Source: an uncultured Christensenellaceae bacterium (GTDB lineage Bacteria; Bacillota; Clostridia; Christensenellales; Borkfalkiaceae). Taken from it: 64,000 nucleotides of DNA. Below, piece by piece: positions 21,992 to 30,979 of the stretch. Below the pieces are notes generated by a model that did no database searches, was not told where the DNA came from, and saw nothing but the letters and a program-made list of their open reading frames with translations. The stretch is taken from the NCBI GenBank assembly GCA_910589015.1, contig CAJUSA010000002.1:62001-126000 (forward strand), written 5' to 3'. Position 1 is the first letter of the stretch; each line of letters begins with the position of its first letter. Made by a program: the position numbers and the translations under genes.

Positions 21992-24900
21992 TTATTTCTT
22001 CTTTTTCGGTTCTGCGGACGTTTCCGCTTTCTTTTGCGTCGATTTCTTTTGCTCCGCCTGCCCTTTTGGTTTGCTCTTTTCGGCTTTTTCGGGCTGTTCG
22101 GTTTGTTTGGCGGTTTTCTTTTCGGTTTCCGCTTTCGGCGCTTTCTCTTTCTTCACGGTTTTTTCCGTTTTTTCCGTCGCGGTTGGTTTATCCGCCACGG
22201 GCTGCTCTGCCTGTTTCTCTTGCTGCGAAACGGCAGATTTTTCGGAAGGCTTTTGCTTTTTCTTAGCGGTTACGGACTTTTTCTCGCGGCTGTCGAGCTT
22301 CTGAATGACCTTCGAGCCGAAAATCTTTTCACGAAATCTCTTTACGAACACAAGGACGGCAAGCACCGCAACAACCGCAACAAACAAGACGATAAAGACG
22401 GCGAGCGAAATTGCAAGACCCCGTTCCAAATATATGTTCGGCGCATTGACGAGGTTTGCCGAATAAGGTATTCCCAAAACGTTCATCATGACTTTTCCCG
22501 AATTTTGCGTAATGATTTCCACTGTATGCTCCTTATTGCCTAAATTTTCGGCATAAAATACAAGTTTGCGCGCTTCCCTGTCGCCGTTTCCGCTGTCAAG
22601 TACAACCGTTCCCGCCCGTTTTCCGTCAACGTAAACCTTTGCCGTGCCGTAGCCTTCGCCCGTCGCCGCATACAGCGCAATGCTTTGACCGTGGAATTTT
22701 ACGACCATTTTTTCGTTTTTCTTTTGCGCGATCATGTAACCGTTGGGTTCGCTCGCAATATCACGCGTGTTTTTCCAGCCCTTCGTCGTATACAGTTTCG
22801 TGCTGGAAGAGGAAATAACCTGCTGCGTTTGCGATTCGATGCCCGCGTCGATCTCCGCAAGTACCGAGAACGTGCCGCCCGTGGTCGATTTTACCAACAG
22901 GCGCAAATATCTGCCGTTTACGTTGCTAAATTTTTTCAGGATCGTCAAGCCTTTGTAATCGTTCCTGTCGCCTTCGGCAACCGTTTTCCAATTCCCGATC
23001 CCCGTTTCGGCGTCGTACGTCGTTGCAATTTGCATTTCGTACGAAGTGATATAAGAATTCACGTTATTGCGCGTGGTTACGCTGAAAAAGTTAATCGACT
23101 GTTCGCGCTGTAAATCGATTACGAATTCATGGGGATTTTCCGCCGTTATGGTCGGAATGCCCCCGCCGTATTCGGTATGTAATACGCTTCCCGTTAAACC
23201 GTCGATCAAATACGACCAGGTATCTATCGTCAATTCGCTCGTTTCTCCCGTTTCGGGATCGACAACCATCGTCTGTTTTACGTATCTTCCGCCGTGGATT
23301 TTTTCGGGCGCTTTTAACACTTGCCATTGGCTCTTATCCGTACCCGTCGTAGAAAGTTTTACGTTGTCTTTTTTCGATACGATGAACTGCGGTTCGAAAA
23401 CATAATCTTCCGGAACGGGTGTGCCGAGGGGATAATCGGTATGGAAGATCTGGTCGGACGGAATGGCGGAATATTTACCGTTTTCGTCGGCAATGCCTAC
23501 GGTTGCACTGCCACCGCCGCCGCGGTTGGTGTTGAATACGCGAACGGCATAAAATTTACCCTCTTCGACCGTAACTTCATAAGGGTGATTGTATCTTGCG
23601 CCTGCCGTATAAATCAAACCCGTGCGGGTAAGGTTATCAAAGTCCTCGCCGAAATACAAGCAAAGCCCGTTGCTCCCGCTGATAGAAAGCGATACCGTGC
23701 CGCTGACGGGTGCTTTCCAATAAAAGTCGGCAATCCGCACTTCCCATTCCTTACTGTTATAGGAAGGCACGCCTGCAAACGTCGAATTGGAATACACGGG
23801 CGTTTTTCCTGCGATTTGCCCTTCGAGCGCGTCGATCATCGCCGCAGCGGTTGCGTTCGGATTTTCGAGACCCGTATAGGTACTGATGCGCGCGCCGTTG
23901 TAACTGATGCGCAAAGTGATCGTTAAATCGTGAATCACACCGTCGGACATCTTCACGCGGAACGAAAATTCGTCGAACGTGCCCGTGTAATTTTTATCGA
24001 AGGTGTAAACGCATTTACCGTCGCCTAAAAATTTGGTTTTACCGTGTTTCGGTTTGCCGACCGAAATGACCTCGAACCCCTTTTCTTCGTCCGTATCGAG
24101 GGTAGAAATCGTCGTATTTTGCAAATCGAACGTGATCGGGCTACCGAACGAAACGCAGTAATCGCCGCCCGTTTTTACTCCGTCGATTCCGCCCGCATAA
24201 TAGTTGGCGACGGGCTGGTAGTCGGGAAGAGAATTGATAAACGCAAGCTGTTCTTCGCTGAACATATCGTCGGTAATGCCCGCCCGATACGCGCCGTTAA
24301 AATATTTTACGAAATTCATGCCGTAAATCAAAGAACAGCGGTAGGCGAATTCCGAGCGGCGGTTGCCGTTCGTTCCCTCGACGATATAGGAGTTGGAAAG
24401 CTTATACGAATACAGTAACTCGTAATACTTTTCCGCGCCGAACGAGTGCATGATATTGGTATACATATCCAATATCTCGAAATAGCCGAGTTGCGAAAAG
24501 TCGGTATGTGTTTTTTTATTGATTGCAAGATTGCTTTGAAGCGAAGTATAAGGATTTGCGGCAAACCCGTGTTCGACATCCCCGCCGTGGCGCATCGTCG
24601 TACCCGTATCGCAGAACATGATATAGCCGAGCACCGTAAGCGCGTTGTTATGTACTTCGCTCTCCTTTCCGTCGCCGAAGCCCCAGAACGTGCCGTAACT
24701 GCTGGCGTGATTGTGCCCGATCTCGTGCAGCGTGCCCCAAGTGCCGCCGCGCAACAAAGATCTGTAATTCGTTGCCGTTTTGAACCAATCGGTCGGACAG
24801 GCGTATACATATCCGCCGAGCGCCACCGCCGCGCCTGCGGGAACGTGCCAATCGAATTGCACGCGGTTGGGGCGGTTATACGTTCCGCCCGTAAAGGATT

Positions 24901-26296
24901 CGTTTACCGAGAAAAACGAATGCCAAAGCATGGCGAGTTTATCGGCTTCGTCGGTTTTGATCGCGCGCATATAATTTTTCGTGCCCGTTTCGCCTGTCGG
25001 GCCGATCAGCTGTCCGTTTTCCGTGTCGATCGCTCCGACGACGCCGGGTGCGTCGCGAAGGTATTCGTCGAAATATTCGGGCGTCGTAACGCCTAAAATA
25101 TAATGCGGCGTTTCCACCGCGCCCGTAAATGTCGTTTTAACGGGCGAATAGCAGTTGCGCGGATTGATATGCATAATGCCGCCGAACGGCGTGCCGATTT
25201 CATATTCGCCGTTCTGTTCGAACATAAATTCCGCCGTGACCCACGGAGCGCGCCAGTGTTGGCGTCTCCATTGACTTTGTAAAAATGCATCGTTGCCGTA
25301 TTCGTAAAAATTTCCCGTTGCGGTAACAATGTCCGCCTTTTTGAAGAACATATCCGAGCCGGCGTCGTCGAAATGAACGAGATCGATGCCGCCCGTTTCG
25401 TCGGCAATCACTTGTTCCGCCGCTTTGCTTATCTGCCCGCGCCAGGCAAGGGAATTTTGCAAACCGACAAATACGGAAATTTTTTCACCTTGTTTCAGCC
25501 CCTCTACTTTGACGGTTGCCACCTCGCCTGCAGGCAGATAAAGCCCCGTGGTATGATAGGTACGGTATAACGCGTCGAGCGTGATTTCCTTTTTCACGGC
25601 GTTGTTTTCGCCTTTCACCGCGCCGTATTGCCGGTCTGCCGAAGGGTGTTTTTTAAGCCAACCGCTCAGCGATTCCTCGCCGCGTTCGCTTGTATCGCCT
25701 ATCGCACGGAACGACGCCGTAGAGCGCCGCTGCGATTCGAGCGCGAGATGCTGCCCTTGCGTCATGAGCATGTATTTGAAATATCGGAAATAATCCTCCG
25801 ACGATATGCCCGCCGCGGCGGCAACCTCGTCGTAAGCGGTCGTAATGTTTTGCACGCTCGGATAGGTATATTCCGAAAAATGTATGGTAGCGACTTTTTC
25901 CTGCGCAGTGTTTTCCCTGTGTTCGTAGACGGCGCTCAGTCTTTTTTCGCCCGTATGATACACAAGCGAAAAATCATCGCTGAGAATTTCGGGCGTTTGC
26001 CGCGCAAGGTTGCGTTCCACTACGTTTAACGTATCGGCGCGAAGCGTCGTCTGTACGTCGCCGAGATTATCGTAATCGTACTTTGTTAAGGCAAACTTCT
26101 CTTCAGTGGGAAGTTTGTTTTCGGGGATCTTAAAAGAAGGATCTTTTTTGCATAATACGACGGGGAGCACGATCGAAAGCGTCAAAACGACTGCAAGCGC
26201 CACGGAGCCGATTGCAACCAGTTTTTTGCTCGGTTTCTTTTTTACAGCCGCCTGTTCGGTTCTCGAATAATTTTCTTTTTTCGGTTTCAAATGCAC
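21992..26296 (-). CDS. Membrane-anchored M60-like (mucinase/enhancin-type) metallopeptidase
   Basis: 1434 residues, GTG start with GGAG site. It has an N-terminal membrane segment (about 28-52) and an M60-type zinc site near residue 521, HEIGHNH, with a downstream Glu in GKESEVHNN, giving the HExxH...E pattern. A beta-sandwich follows near 850-1000, then an F5/8C (CBM32-like) domain near 1080-1200, and a further beta-domain. A C-terminal membrane helix lies near 1290-1315. After it comes a ~115-residue tail made almost only of Lys, Glu, Ala, Pro, Gln, Ser and Thr. M60 peptidases cut heavily glycosylated proteins such as mucins. The long basic tail would lie in the cytoplasm if the topology is N-in/C-in. 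No sortase motif is present. Confidence 0.85.
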   Translation of the reverse strand: MHLKPKKENYSRTEQAAVKKKPSKKLVAIGSVALAVVLTLSIVLPVVLCKKDPSFKIPENKLPTEEKFALTKYDYDNLGDVQTTLRADTLNVVERNLARQTPEILSDDFSLVYHTGEKRLSAVYEHRENTAQEKVATIHFSEYTYPSVQNITTAYDEVAAAAGISSEDYFRYFKYMLMTQGQHLALESQRRSTASFRAIGDTSERGEESLSGWLKKHPSADRQYGAVKGENNAVKKEITLDALYRTYHTTGLYLPAGEVATVKVEGLKQGEKISVFVGLQNSLAWRGQISKAAEQVIADETGGIDLVHFDDAGSDMFFKKADIVTATGNFYEYGNDAFLQSQWRRQHWRAPWVTAEFMFEQNGEYEIGTPFGGIMHINPRNCYSPVKTTFTGAVETPHYILGVTTPEYFDEYLRDAPGVVGAIDTENGQLIGPTGETGTKNYMRAIKTDEADKLAMLWHSFFSVNESFTGGTYNRPNRVQFDWHVPAGAAVALGGYVYACPTDWFKTATNYRSLLRGGTWGTLHEIGHNHASSYGTFWGFGDGKESEVHNNALTVLGYIMFCDTGTTMRHGGDVEHGFAANPYTSLQSNLAINKKTHTDFSQLGYFEILDMYTNIMHSFGAEKYYELLYSYKLSNSYIVEGTNGNRRSEFAYRCSLIYGMNFVKYFNGAYRAGITDDMFSEEQLAFINSLPDYQPVANYYAGGIDGVKTGGDYCVSFGSPITFDLQNTTISTLDTDEEKGFEVISVGKPKHGKTKFLGDGKCVYTFDKNYTGTFDEFSFRVKMSDGVIHDLTITLRISYNGARISTYTGLENPNATAAAMIDALEGQIAGKTPVYSNSTFAGVPSYNSKEWEVRIADFYWKAPVSGTVSLSISGSNGLCLYFGEDFDNLTRTGLIYTAGARYNHPYEVTVEEGKFYAVRVFNTNRGGGGSATVGIADENGKYSAIPSDQIFHTDYPLGTPVPEDYVFEPQFIVSKKDNVKLSTTGTDKSQWQVLKAPEKIHGGRYVKQTMVVDPETGETSELTIDTWSYLIDGLTGSVLHTEYGGGIPTITAENPHEFVIDLQREQSINFFSVTTRNNVNSYITSYEMQIATTYDAETGIGNWKTVAEGDRNDYKGLTILKKFSNVNGRYLRLLVKSTTGGTFSVLAEIDAGIESQTQQVISSSSTKLYTTKGWKNTRDIASEPNGYMIAQKKNEKMVVKFHGQSIALYAATGEGYGTAKVYVDGKRAGTVVLDSGNGDREARKLVFYAENLGNKEHTVEIITQNSGKVMMNVLGIPYSANLVNAPNIYLERGLAISLAVFIVLFVAVVAVLAVLVFVKRFREKIFGSKVIQKLDSREKKSVTAKKKQKPSEKSAVSQQEKQAEQPVADKPTATEKTEKTVKKEKAPKAETEKKTAKQTEQPEKAEKSKPKGQAEQKKSTQKKAETSAEPKKKK

Positions 26297-26333
26297 GTTC
26301 TTTCTCCTTTTTACATTCCGAATAAATCATTTT

Positions 26334-26381
26334 TCCCGAAGGATTCCCTTCGGGACTTTCTGTTACGACACGTAACAGAAA
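26334..26381 (-). promoter_or_regulatory. Two adjacent hairpins in the M60 mRNA leader
   Basis: Hairpin A is 26357-26381 (11-bp stem, 3-base loop, arm TTTCTGTTACG). Hairpin B is 26334-26355 (9-bp stem, 4-base loop, arm TCCCGAAGG). They are separated by one base within the ~120-base leader. Neither is followed by a T run, so they are not simple terminators; they may be a leader RNA structure or protein sites. Confidence 0.55.
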
Positions 26382-26425
26382 AAAATTATAAATGCCGTTA
26401 AAATTAAAACTTTTTCGTTACTATT

Positions 26426-26454
26426 ATAATACAATGCCAACGGCTTTTCGTCAA
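26426..26454 (-). promoter_or_regulatory. Promoter of the M60 peptidase gene
   Basis: -35 TTGACG (26449-26454), 17-bp spacer, -10 TATTAT (26426-26431). Confidence 0.65.
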
Positions 26455-26472
26455 GTACTTTTTCATAGAAAA

Positions 26473-26496
26473 AAAGTAACGAATCAACGTTACTTT
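26473..26496 (-). terminator. Terminator of the DegV-family gene
   Basis: A 9-bp stem (26473-26481 and 26488-26496) with a 6-base loop, followed by Ts on the - strand. Confidence 0.8.
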
Positions 26497-26534
26497 CGGA
26501 AAAAGTTTCCAGTTTGAAAGAAGACCGATTGCGT

Positions 26535-27392
26535 TTATTCGCCGCATTCTTCCGAAAAGAAGGCTACGCCGATGCCGCCCGGACCGATATGCGTGCCGAT
26601 CGTGCTTCCGATCGGGTACGAAGGTACGCTGTCCGTTTGATAGCGCCAAAGATGTTCGCTGTCTTTGAGATATTTCAACAGCATGGAATCGTCCAGCCCC
26701 GACCAGATCACGCCGTAAGGCATAGTAAAGTCGATTCCCTGTTCCCGCACTAGCGTGTTCAGAAGATTGTTCCCTTTTTTAGAACCGATTGCCTTGCCGA
26801 TGAGTTTCACCGCGCCGTCTATGATGCCGATTACGGGCTTAATGGAAAGCATTTCGCCCGCAAACGCCGTCAGGGCACCGATCCTTCCCCCCTTTTTTAG
26901 ATATTTCAGCGTATCGAGCACGGCAATGAGATTGATTTTCTTTTTCGCCTCGTTGAGCAGACTCACGATCTCCTGCGCCGATTTTCCATCCTCAATCAAA
27001 CGCAGGGCATATTGACAGAGCAGTCTTTCGCCGATGCTTGCGTTCAGACTGTCGACCGCCGTCACCTGATTACCGAATTTCTTTGCCGCCGTCTGTGCGT
27101 TGCGGAAGGTTCCCGAAAGTTTCGACGATATGGTGATCGCGATCACCTCGTGCCCCTCTTCAACGAGCGGCGCAAACTTTTCTTCAAACGTGTAAGGATT
27201 GATTTGACTTGTTTTGGGCAGTTCCGCGCTTTCGATGAGCTTTTCGAAAAATTGCTCATGGGTCAGGTTCACCCCGTCTTCGTATTTTTCGTCCCCAAAT
27301 TGAATTTCCATAGGTATGAGCGTAACGCCCAACGCTTCGGCCTCTTTTAAGTCGATATCGGACGCCGAATCGATCACGATTTTAATTGCCAT
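26535..27392 (-). CDS. DegV-family fatty-acid-binding protein
   Basis: 285 residues. The start IKIVIDSASDI is the DegV signature, followed by PMEIQFGD, PKTSQINP and the central TAVDSLNASIGE segment around the lipid headgroup. Members act as FakB-like fatty-acid carriers for the FakA kinase, feeding exogenous fatty acids into phospholipids; which fatty acid cannot be told. It is monocistronic, with a promoter at 27424-27452 and a terminator at 26473-26496. Confidence 0.92.
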   Translation of the reverse strand: MAIKIVIDSASDIDLKEAEALGVTLIPMEIQFGDEKYEDGVNLTHEQFFEKLIESAELPKTSQINPYTFEEKFAPLVEEGHEVIAITISSKLSGTFRNAQTAAKKFGNQVTAVDSLNASIGERLLCQYALRLIEDGKSAQEIVSLLNEAKKKINLIAVLDTLKYLKKGGRIGALTAFAGEMLSIKPVIGIIDGAVKLIGKAIGSKKGNNLLNTLVREQGIDFTMPYGVIWSGLDDSMLLKYLKDSEHLWRYQTDSVPSYPIGSTIGTHIGPGGIGVAFFSEECGE

Positions 27393-27423
27393 ATTTCACT
27401 CCGAATGTTTCTTAATTTGCTCT

Positions 27424-27452
27424 ATCATAGCATGTCGAAGGGAAATTGTCAA
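27424..27452 (-). promoter_or_regulatory. Promoter of the DegV-family gene
   Basis: -35 TTGACA (27447-27452), 17-bp spacer, -10 TATGAT (27424-27429). A palindrome TTCACTTAGTGAA (27459-27471) lies just above the -35, directly after the GH3 stop. Confidence 0.72.
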
Positions 27453-27471
27453 TAATAATTCACTTAGTGAA

Positions 27472-29748
27472 CTAAATTTTTTCTTTCGGTAATTTCGGGA
27501 CTTTGATTTTCTTGAAGAAACAAGCGAGTCCTTTGAAGAAATGTCCGTTTCCGAAGTGCATGAACGCCTGCGCATAATGATAAGGCATATGCGTGCTTGC
27601 CGCCATGGTCATGGAACAGAGCGTACTGTTTTCCAAAATCAGCCGCATAAAGAGCGCGCCCTTTTGCGCGTTGTCGCGTTCTGCCCCCTCTTTTTTCCGT
27701 TTGGAGCGGCGCGCTTGGATACGCGGCGCGAGCAAGACGAGCGAATAGAGTATTTTTCCGAGTAACGACTGACGGATATCCTGAAAACGGCTTTCGATCG
27801 TAACGGGCTTTCTCGGCGGCAAGACGGGAATGCGCAACCCGCTCATTTCTTCGAACAGGTCGTTCGTAACCGTACAAAGCGCCGCACCCGCGTAAGCCGT
27901 TGTTACCCGATCGGAATACGGCGAAGGAAGGTCTTCCCCCGCCAACGCAACCGATTGGGCAAGAACGACGTGTTCGCAATCGCTGCAAAGCTGTATCTCA
28001 TAGTTGCCGCTTTCTACGACAAATGCTTTTCGTTCAAGGTTCCAGTACGAAAAATCTTTTCGGTCGAACGAAAGCGTAACGCGCTTTTTCTCGCCAGGTT
28101 TCAGATATACTTTTTCAAACGCACGCAATTCGCGCACGGGGCGGAATACCCTGCTTTCGAGGGCGGACAGATAAAGCTGTACAACGTCGGATCCGCCGTA
28201 CGCGCCCGTATTTTCGACTTCGCAAGTCACTTCAAACGTGCCGTTGCGTTCTCTCACCTGCATATCGCGCCAGGCAAACGACGTGTATGACAGACCGAAC
28301 CCGAACGGAAAACGCACTTCTTTTTGCGCCGTGGTGTAATAACGATAGCCGACAAACACGCTTTCTTTGTAAATTTCACGCGATTCTATGGAAAATTCGT
28401 CGCCGAACGGAACGTCGTTGTAAGATTTCACCCAGGTTTCGGCAAGTTTTCCGCTCGGACACACGTTGCCGAAAAGCAGATCGGCGCAAGCCGTACCGCC
28501 GTTTTGTCCGGGCAGATACATCGCGAGAAGTGCGGAAAGGCGATCGGCAAACGGTAGTTCGACGCTTGCGCCACCGAATAACACCAACGTAATTTTTTTA
28601 CCCGATGCAAGCAGCGCGTCAATAAGAGCAAGCTGATTTGCGGGCAACTTCATATTTTTTCGGTCGGCTCCCTCGCTTTCCGATTCATCCGTCAATCCCG
28701 CGAACAGCAAAATACTCTCATACGGTTGGCAGACGGCAAGCGCCTTTTCCATCGTTTTTTTTCGAAAAACACCGTTGCGATTGTACCCTCGCGCAAAAAC
28801 GTAACGAATGCCCCTTTCGTCAAATGCATTTTGCGGCGAGGTCAAACGGGCTGGATTTACCATCGAACTGCCTGCGCCCTGATAACGCATATGCGCGAAC
28901 AGATCGCCGATGACGCAAAGCTCTTTTTCGGGAGCGAGCGGAAGGGCGCCCTCGTTTTTCAGAAGAACGGCGCAGTCGGCGGCAAGTTCCCCGCTTAACC
29001 GATGATGTTCCGAAAAATCGACTTCGGCTTGTTTTTCGCCCGAACAGCGCTCAACGAGCCGTAACACGTTTTCCGCGGCGGCATTCAGGTCGGTTTCCGC
29101 AAGCGTGCCCGCTTTCAAACCGTCTAAGATCCATTTGCGGCAGATGGCGGCGTCACCCGGCATTTCGAGATCAAGACCCGCCTGCAAAGCGGCAACGCGG
29201 TCGTGTATGCCGCCCCAGTCGGTCATAACGGCGCCGTCGTACCCCCATTCTTCGCGCAGTACGTCGTGCAACAGCCAACGGTAGGTTTCGGCATTGTTGA
29301 ACGCAAAATGCTTTAAGCACGCTCCGACGCCGTTTTGTTGCACGACGCGTATTTGTGCGGCGGCAAGTTCGCCCGAAAGGAAAGGATCTTCGGAAAAATA
29401 TTCGAAATTACGCCCGCAAAGCGGATTGCGTTTGATGTTGACGCCCGGTCCGAGCAGCAAATCCACACCGTAATGCAGGCATTCGCGTGCGATCGCCTGC
29501 CCCGCTTTTTGCAGATTTTCTAAGTTCCAGCCGTTGGCAACGGTTGCCGCCGTAGGAAACACCGTTGCCACGCGGCTGCCCGTTACGCCGTTGTCCCCTT
29601 TTTCTTGCACGCGAAGCCCGTGCGGACCGTCAGACATGCGTACGGACGGAATATGCAGGCGTGGAACGGGGTTCGTATACATAAAGTCGGTTCCCGATAC
29701 CAAAGCTGTTTTTTCTTCTGCCGTCAATTGTACCGTTTGCTTATCCAT
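27472..29748 (-). CDS. GH3-family beta-glycosidase with apparent internal deletion
   Basis: 758 residues, no signal peptide. Visible GH3 landmarks: MSDGPHGLR, GPGVNIKRNPLCGRNFEYFSEDP, LKHFAFNN, and VMTDWGG near residue 175 carrying the predicted nucleophile Asp. The alpha/beta sandwich follows (LFGGASVELPF), then a fibronectin-III-like domain (FGFGLSYTSF onwards). Between FAFNNAETYR and WLLHDVLREEWG the usual segment containing VDERxLREIYL and SYNxVNG is missing, about 48 residues by comparison with the family. The frame is kept. The C-terminus carries ~120 extra residues. Activity may be lost or altered. No clear promoter is seen upstream. Confidence 0.82.
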   Translation of the reverse strand: MDKQTVQLTAEEKTALVSGTDFMYTNPVPRLHIPSVRMSDGPHGLRVQEKGDNGVTGSRVATVFPTAATVANGWNLENLQKAGQAIARECLHYGVDLLLGPGVNIKRNPLCGRNFEYFSEDPFLSGELAAAQIRVVQQNGVGACLKHFAFNNAETYRWLLHDVLREEWGYDGAVMTDWGGIHDRVAALQAGLDLEMPGDAAICRKWILDGLKAGTLAETDLNAAAENVLRLVERCSGEKQAEVDFSEHHRLSGELAADCAVLLKNEGALPLAPEKELCVIGDLFAHMRYQGAGSSMVNPARLTSPQNAFDERGIRYVFARGYNRNGVFRKKTMEKALAVCQPYESILLFAGLTDESESEGADRKNMKLPANQLALIDALLASGKKITLVLFGGASVELPFADRLSALLAMYLPGQNGGTACADLLFGNVCPSGKLAETWVKSYNDVPFGDEFSIESREIYKESVFVGYRYYTTAQKEVRFPFGFGLSYTSFAWRDMQVRERNGTFEVTCEVENTGAYGGSDVVQLYLSALESRVFRPVRELRAFEKVYLKPGEKKRVTLSFDRKDFSYWNLERKAFVVESGNYEIQLCSDCEHVVLAQSVALAGEDLPSPYSDRVTTAYAGAALCTVTNDLFEEMSGLRIPVLPPRKPVTIESRFQDIRQSLLGKILYSLVLLAPRIQARRSKRKKEGAERDNAQKGALFMRLILENSTLCSMTMAASTHMPYHYAQAFMHFGNGHFFKGLACFFKKIKVPKLPKEKI

Positions 29749-29797
29749 ATCCGATTCTTTCCCTCATCGTGTGTTATTGCATGATATTTTATGAAAA

Positions 29798-29830
29798 AAC
29801 CCGTTCGAAAGCAACGCCTTCAAACGGGTT
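29798..29830 (-). terminator. Terminator of the MBG-protein operon
   Basis: A 12-bp stem (29798-29809 and 29819-29830, one G-U pair) is followed on the - strand by a T run, 17 bases past the stop at 29847. Confidence 0.82.
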
Positions 29831-29846
29831 CCACATGAGAGCGGGT

Positions 29847-30977
29847 TTATTCCGCGGATTTTTTTCCGCGTTTGGGTTTCGCCGCCGCGACTTCTTCCTG
29901 TGCTTGCGCAGCCTGTGCTTTTTCTGCTTTTTTCGCAAGCCGTTCCGCCTTTTTTGCCTCGGCTTCCGCGGCAGCTTTCGCTTCCGCCTCTGCTTCGATC
30001 TTCTGCAATACGTTTTCGGGAACTTCGCCCAACACATAAATTTTCAGTTTGTCGTTTTCGAACAGCTCGGCGTCGGACAAATTCTCGAAATTGATTTCGG
30101 CCTTTTCGGGATTTTCGTTCATGACGAGCGTGTGTGCGTCAGCGAGCTGAACGAGCAGATATTTCGCATATTCGATCTTACGCGAAGAAGTCAGCTTGAA
30201 CACCATGGGCGTTGCTTTGAAACGCTTTTTCTCGGACATATCGATGCCGCGGTATTTTGTATCTTTGTAATCGGCGGGATTCAACGCCAACGCAATGCAG
30301 AGCGTGCGCCCGCGGAACATGATGAGCCCGAGTGTTTTGCGCCCTTTGTAGATGCGCTGCTGTTTGCTGCTGCTTGCGATTTTTACGCCGCGGTAGAGCG
30401 CCAATTCGTTCAAAAGTGCAACATAGCGTTCCTGCACCTTTTCGTCCGCGCGGTTGAGTTTCGCCTCGAAAGAATACGCAAAGCGCACAAAATAGCTCTT
30501 TTCGTCGTATTCGCTGCCGACGAGCGAGAATTTCTCGCGCATCGCGGGCGACATTTCCGCCGCTTTCATAATGCGAACTCTGCGGTCGAATTCGCTTGCC
30601 TCATCGGCGGAAGCCACGGCCTCCGCAAGGCTTTCTTCGTCGTCCGCCGAGATGACGCCCATTTCAAGGTCGTCGTCATCTTCGTCGTCCTCATACATTT
30701 CTTCTTCGGTGAGGTCGTCCTCTTTTTCTTCCTCGTCGGCTACCGCAAACGCGCCGCCGTTTTTCATGGTTTCGAGCATGCCTAAAAGTTCTTCACGACG
30801 CTGTTGCAACTGTTTGGTGCACAGCTTGCGTTCCGCATGCTTTTTGTAGAAATGTACAAGCACGATATTTCCGATGATGAGGACAATCGCGACGAGCAGG
30901 ATCGACCCTATGATAATCAGATCGGGTACCGAGAAGAGCCTTAAAAGATCGAAGTCCAAAAGATTAATGTTCGCCAT
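29847..30977 (-). CDS. Membrane protein of unknown function, acidic linker and Lys/Ala-rich tail
   Basis: 376 residues. A single membrane helix (about residues 17-40) is followed by a basic coiled stretch, a strongly acidic linker (about 80-108, mostly Asp/Glu), a conserved-looking soluble domain (about 130-300, with LFRGRTLCIALAL-like core and NPADYKDTKYRG), and an Ala/Lys/Glu-rich coiled tail ending KPKRGKK. I do not recognise the domain. The gene begins 2 bases after the stop of the 3903-residue surface protein and shares its terminator, so the two are co-expressed. A role in anchoring or handling that protein from the cytoplasmic side is possible but only inferred. Confidence 0.65.
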   Translation of the reverse strand: MANINLLDFDLLRLFSVPDLIIIGSILLVAIVLIIGNIVLVHFYKKHAERKLCTKQLQQRREELLGMLETMKNGGAFAVADEEEKEDDLTEEEMYEDDEDDDDLEMGVISADDEESLAEAVASADEASEFDRRVRIMKAAEMSPAMREKFSLVGSEYDEKSYFVRFAYSFEAKLNRADEKVQERYVALLNELALYRGVKIASSSKQQRIYKGRKTLGLIMFRGRTLCIALALNPADYKDTKYRGIDMSEKKRFKATPMVFKLTSSRKIEYAKYLLVQLADAHTLVMNENPEKAEINFENLSDAELFENDKLKIYVLGEVPENVLQKIEAEAEAKAAAEAEAKKAERLAKKAEKAQAAQAQEEVAAAKPKRGKKSAE

Positions 30978-30979
30978 GA

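Noticed and set aside
26473..26496. The degV downstream hairpin as an operator for the M60 gene
   Set aside because: It has terminator form (stem plus T run on the degV strand) right after the stop; shared GTAACG letters with the M60 leader are noted but not enough for an operator call.
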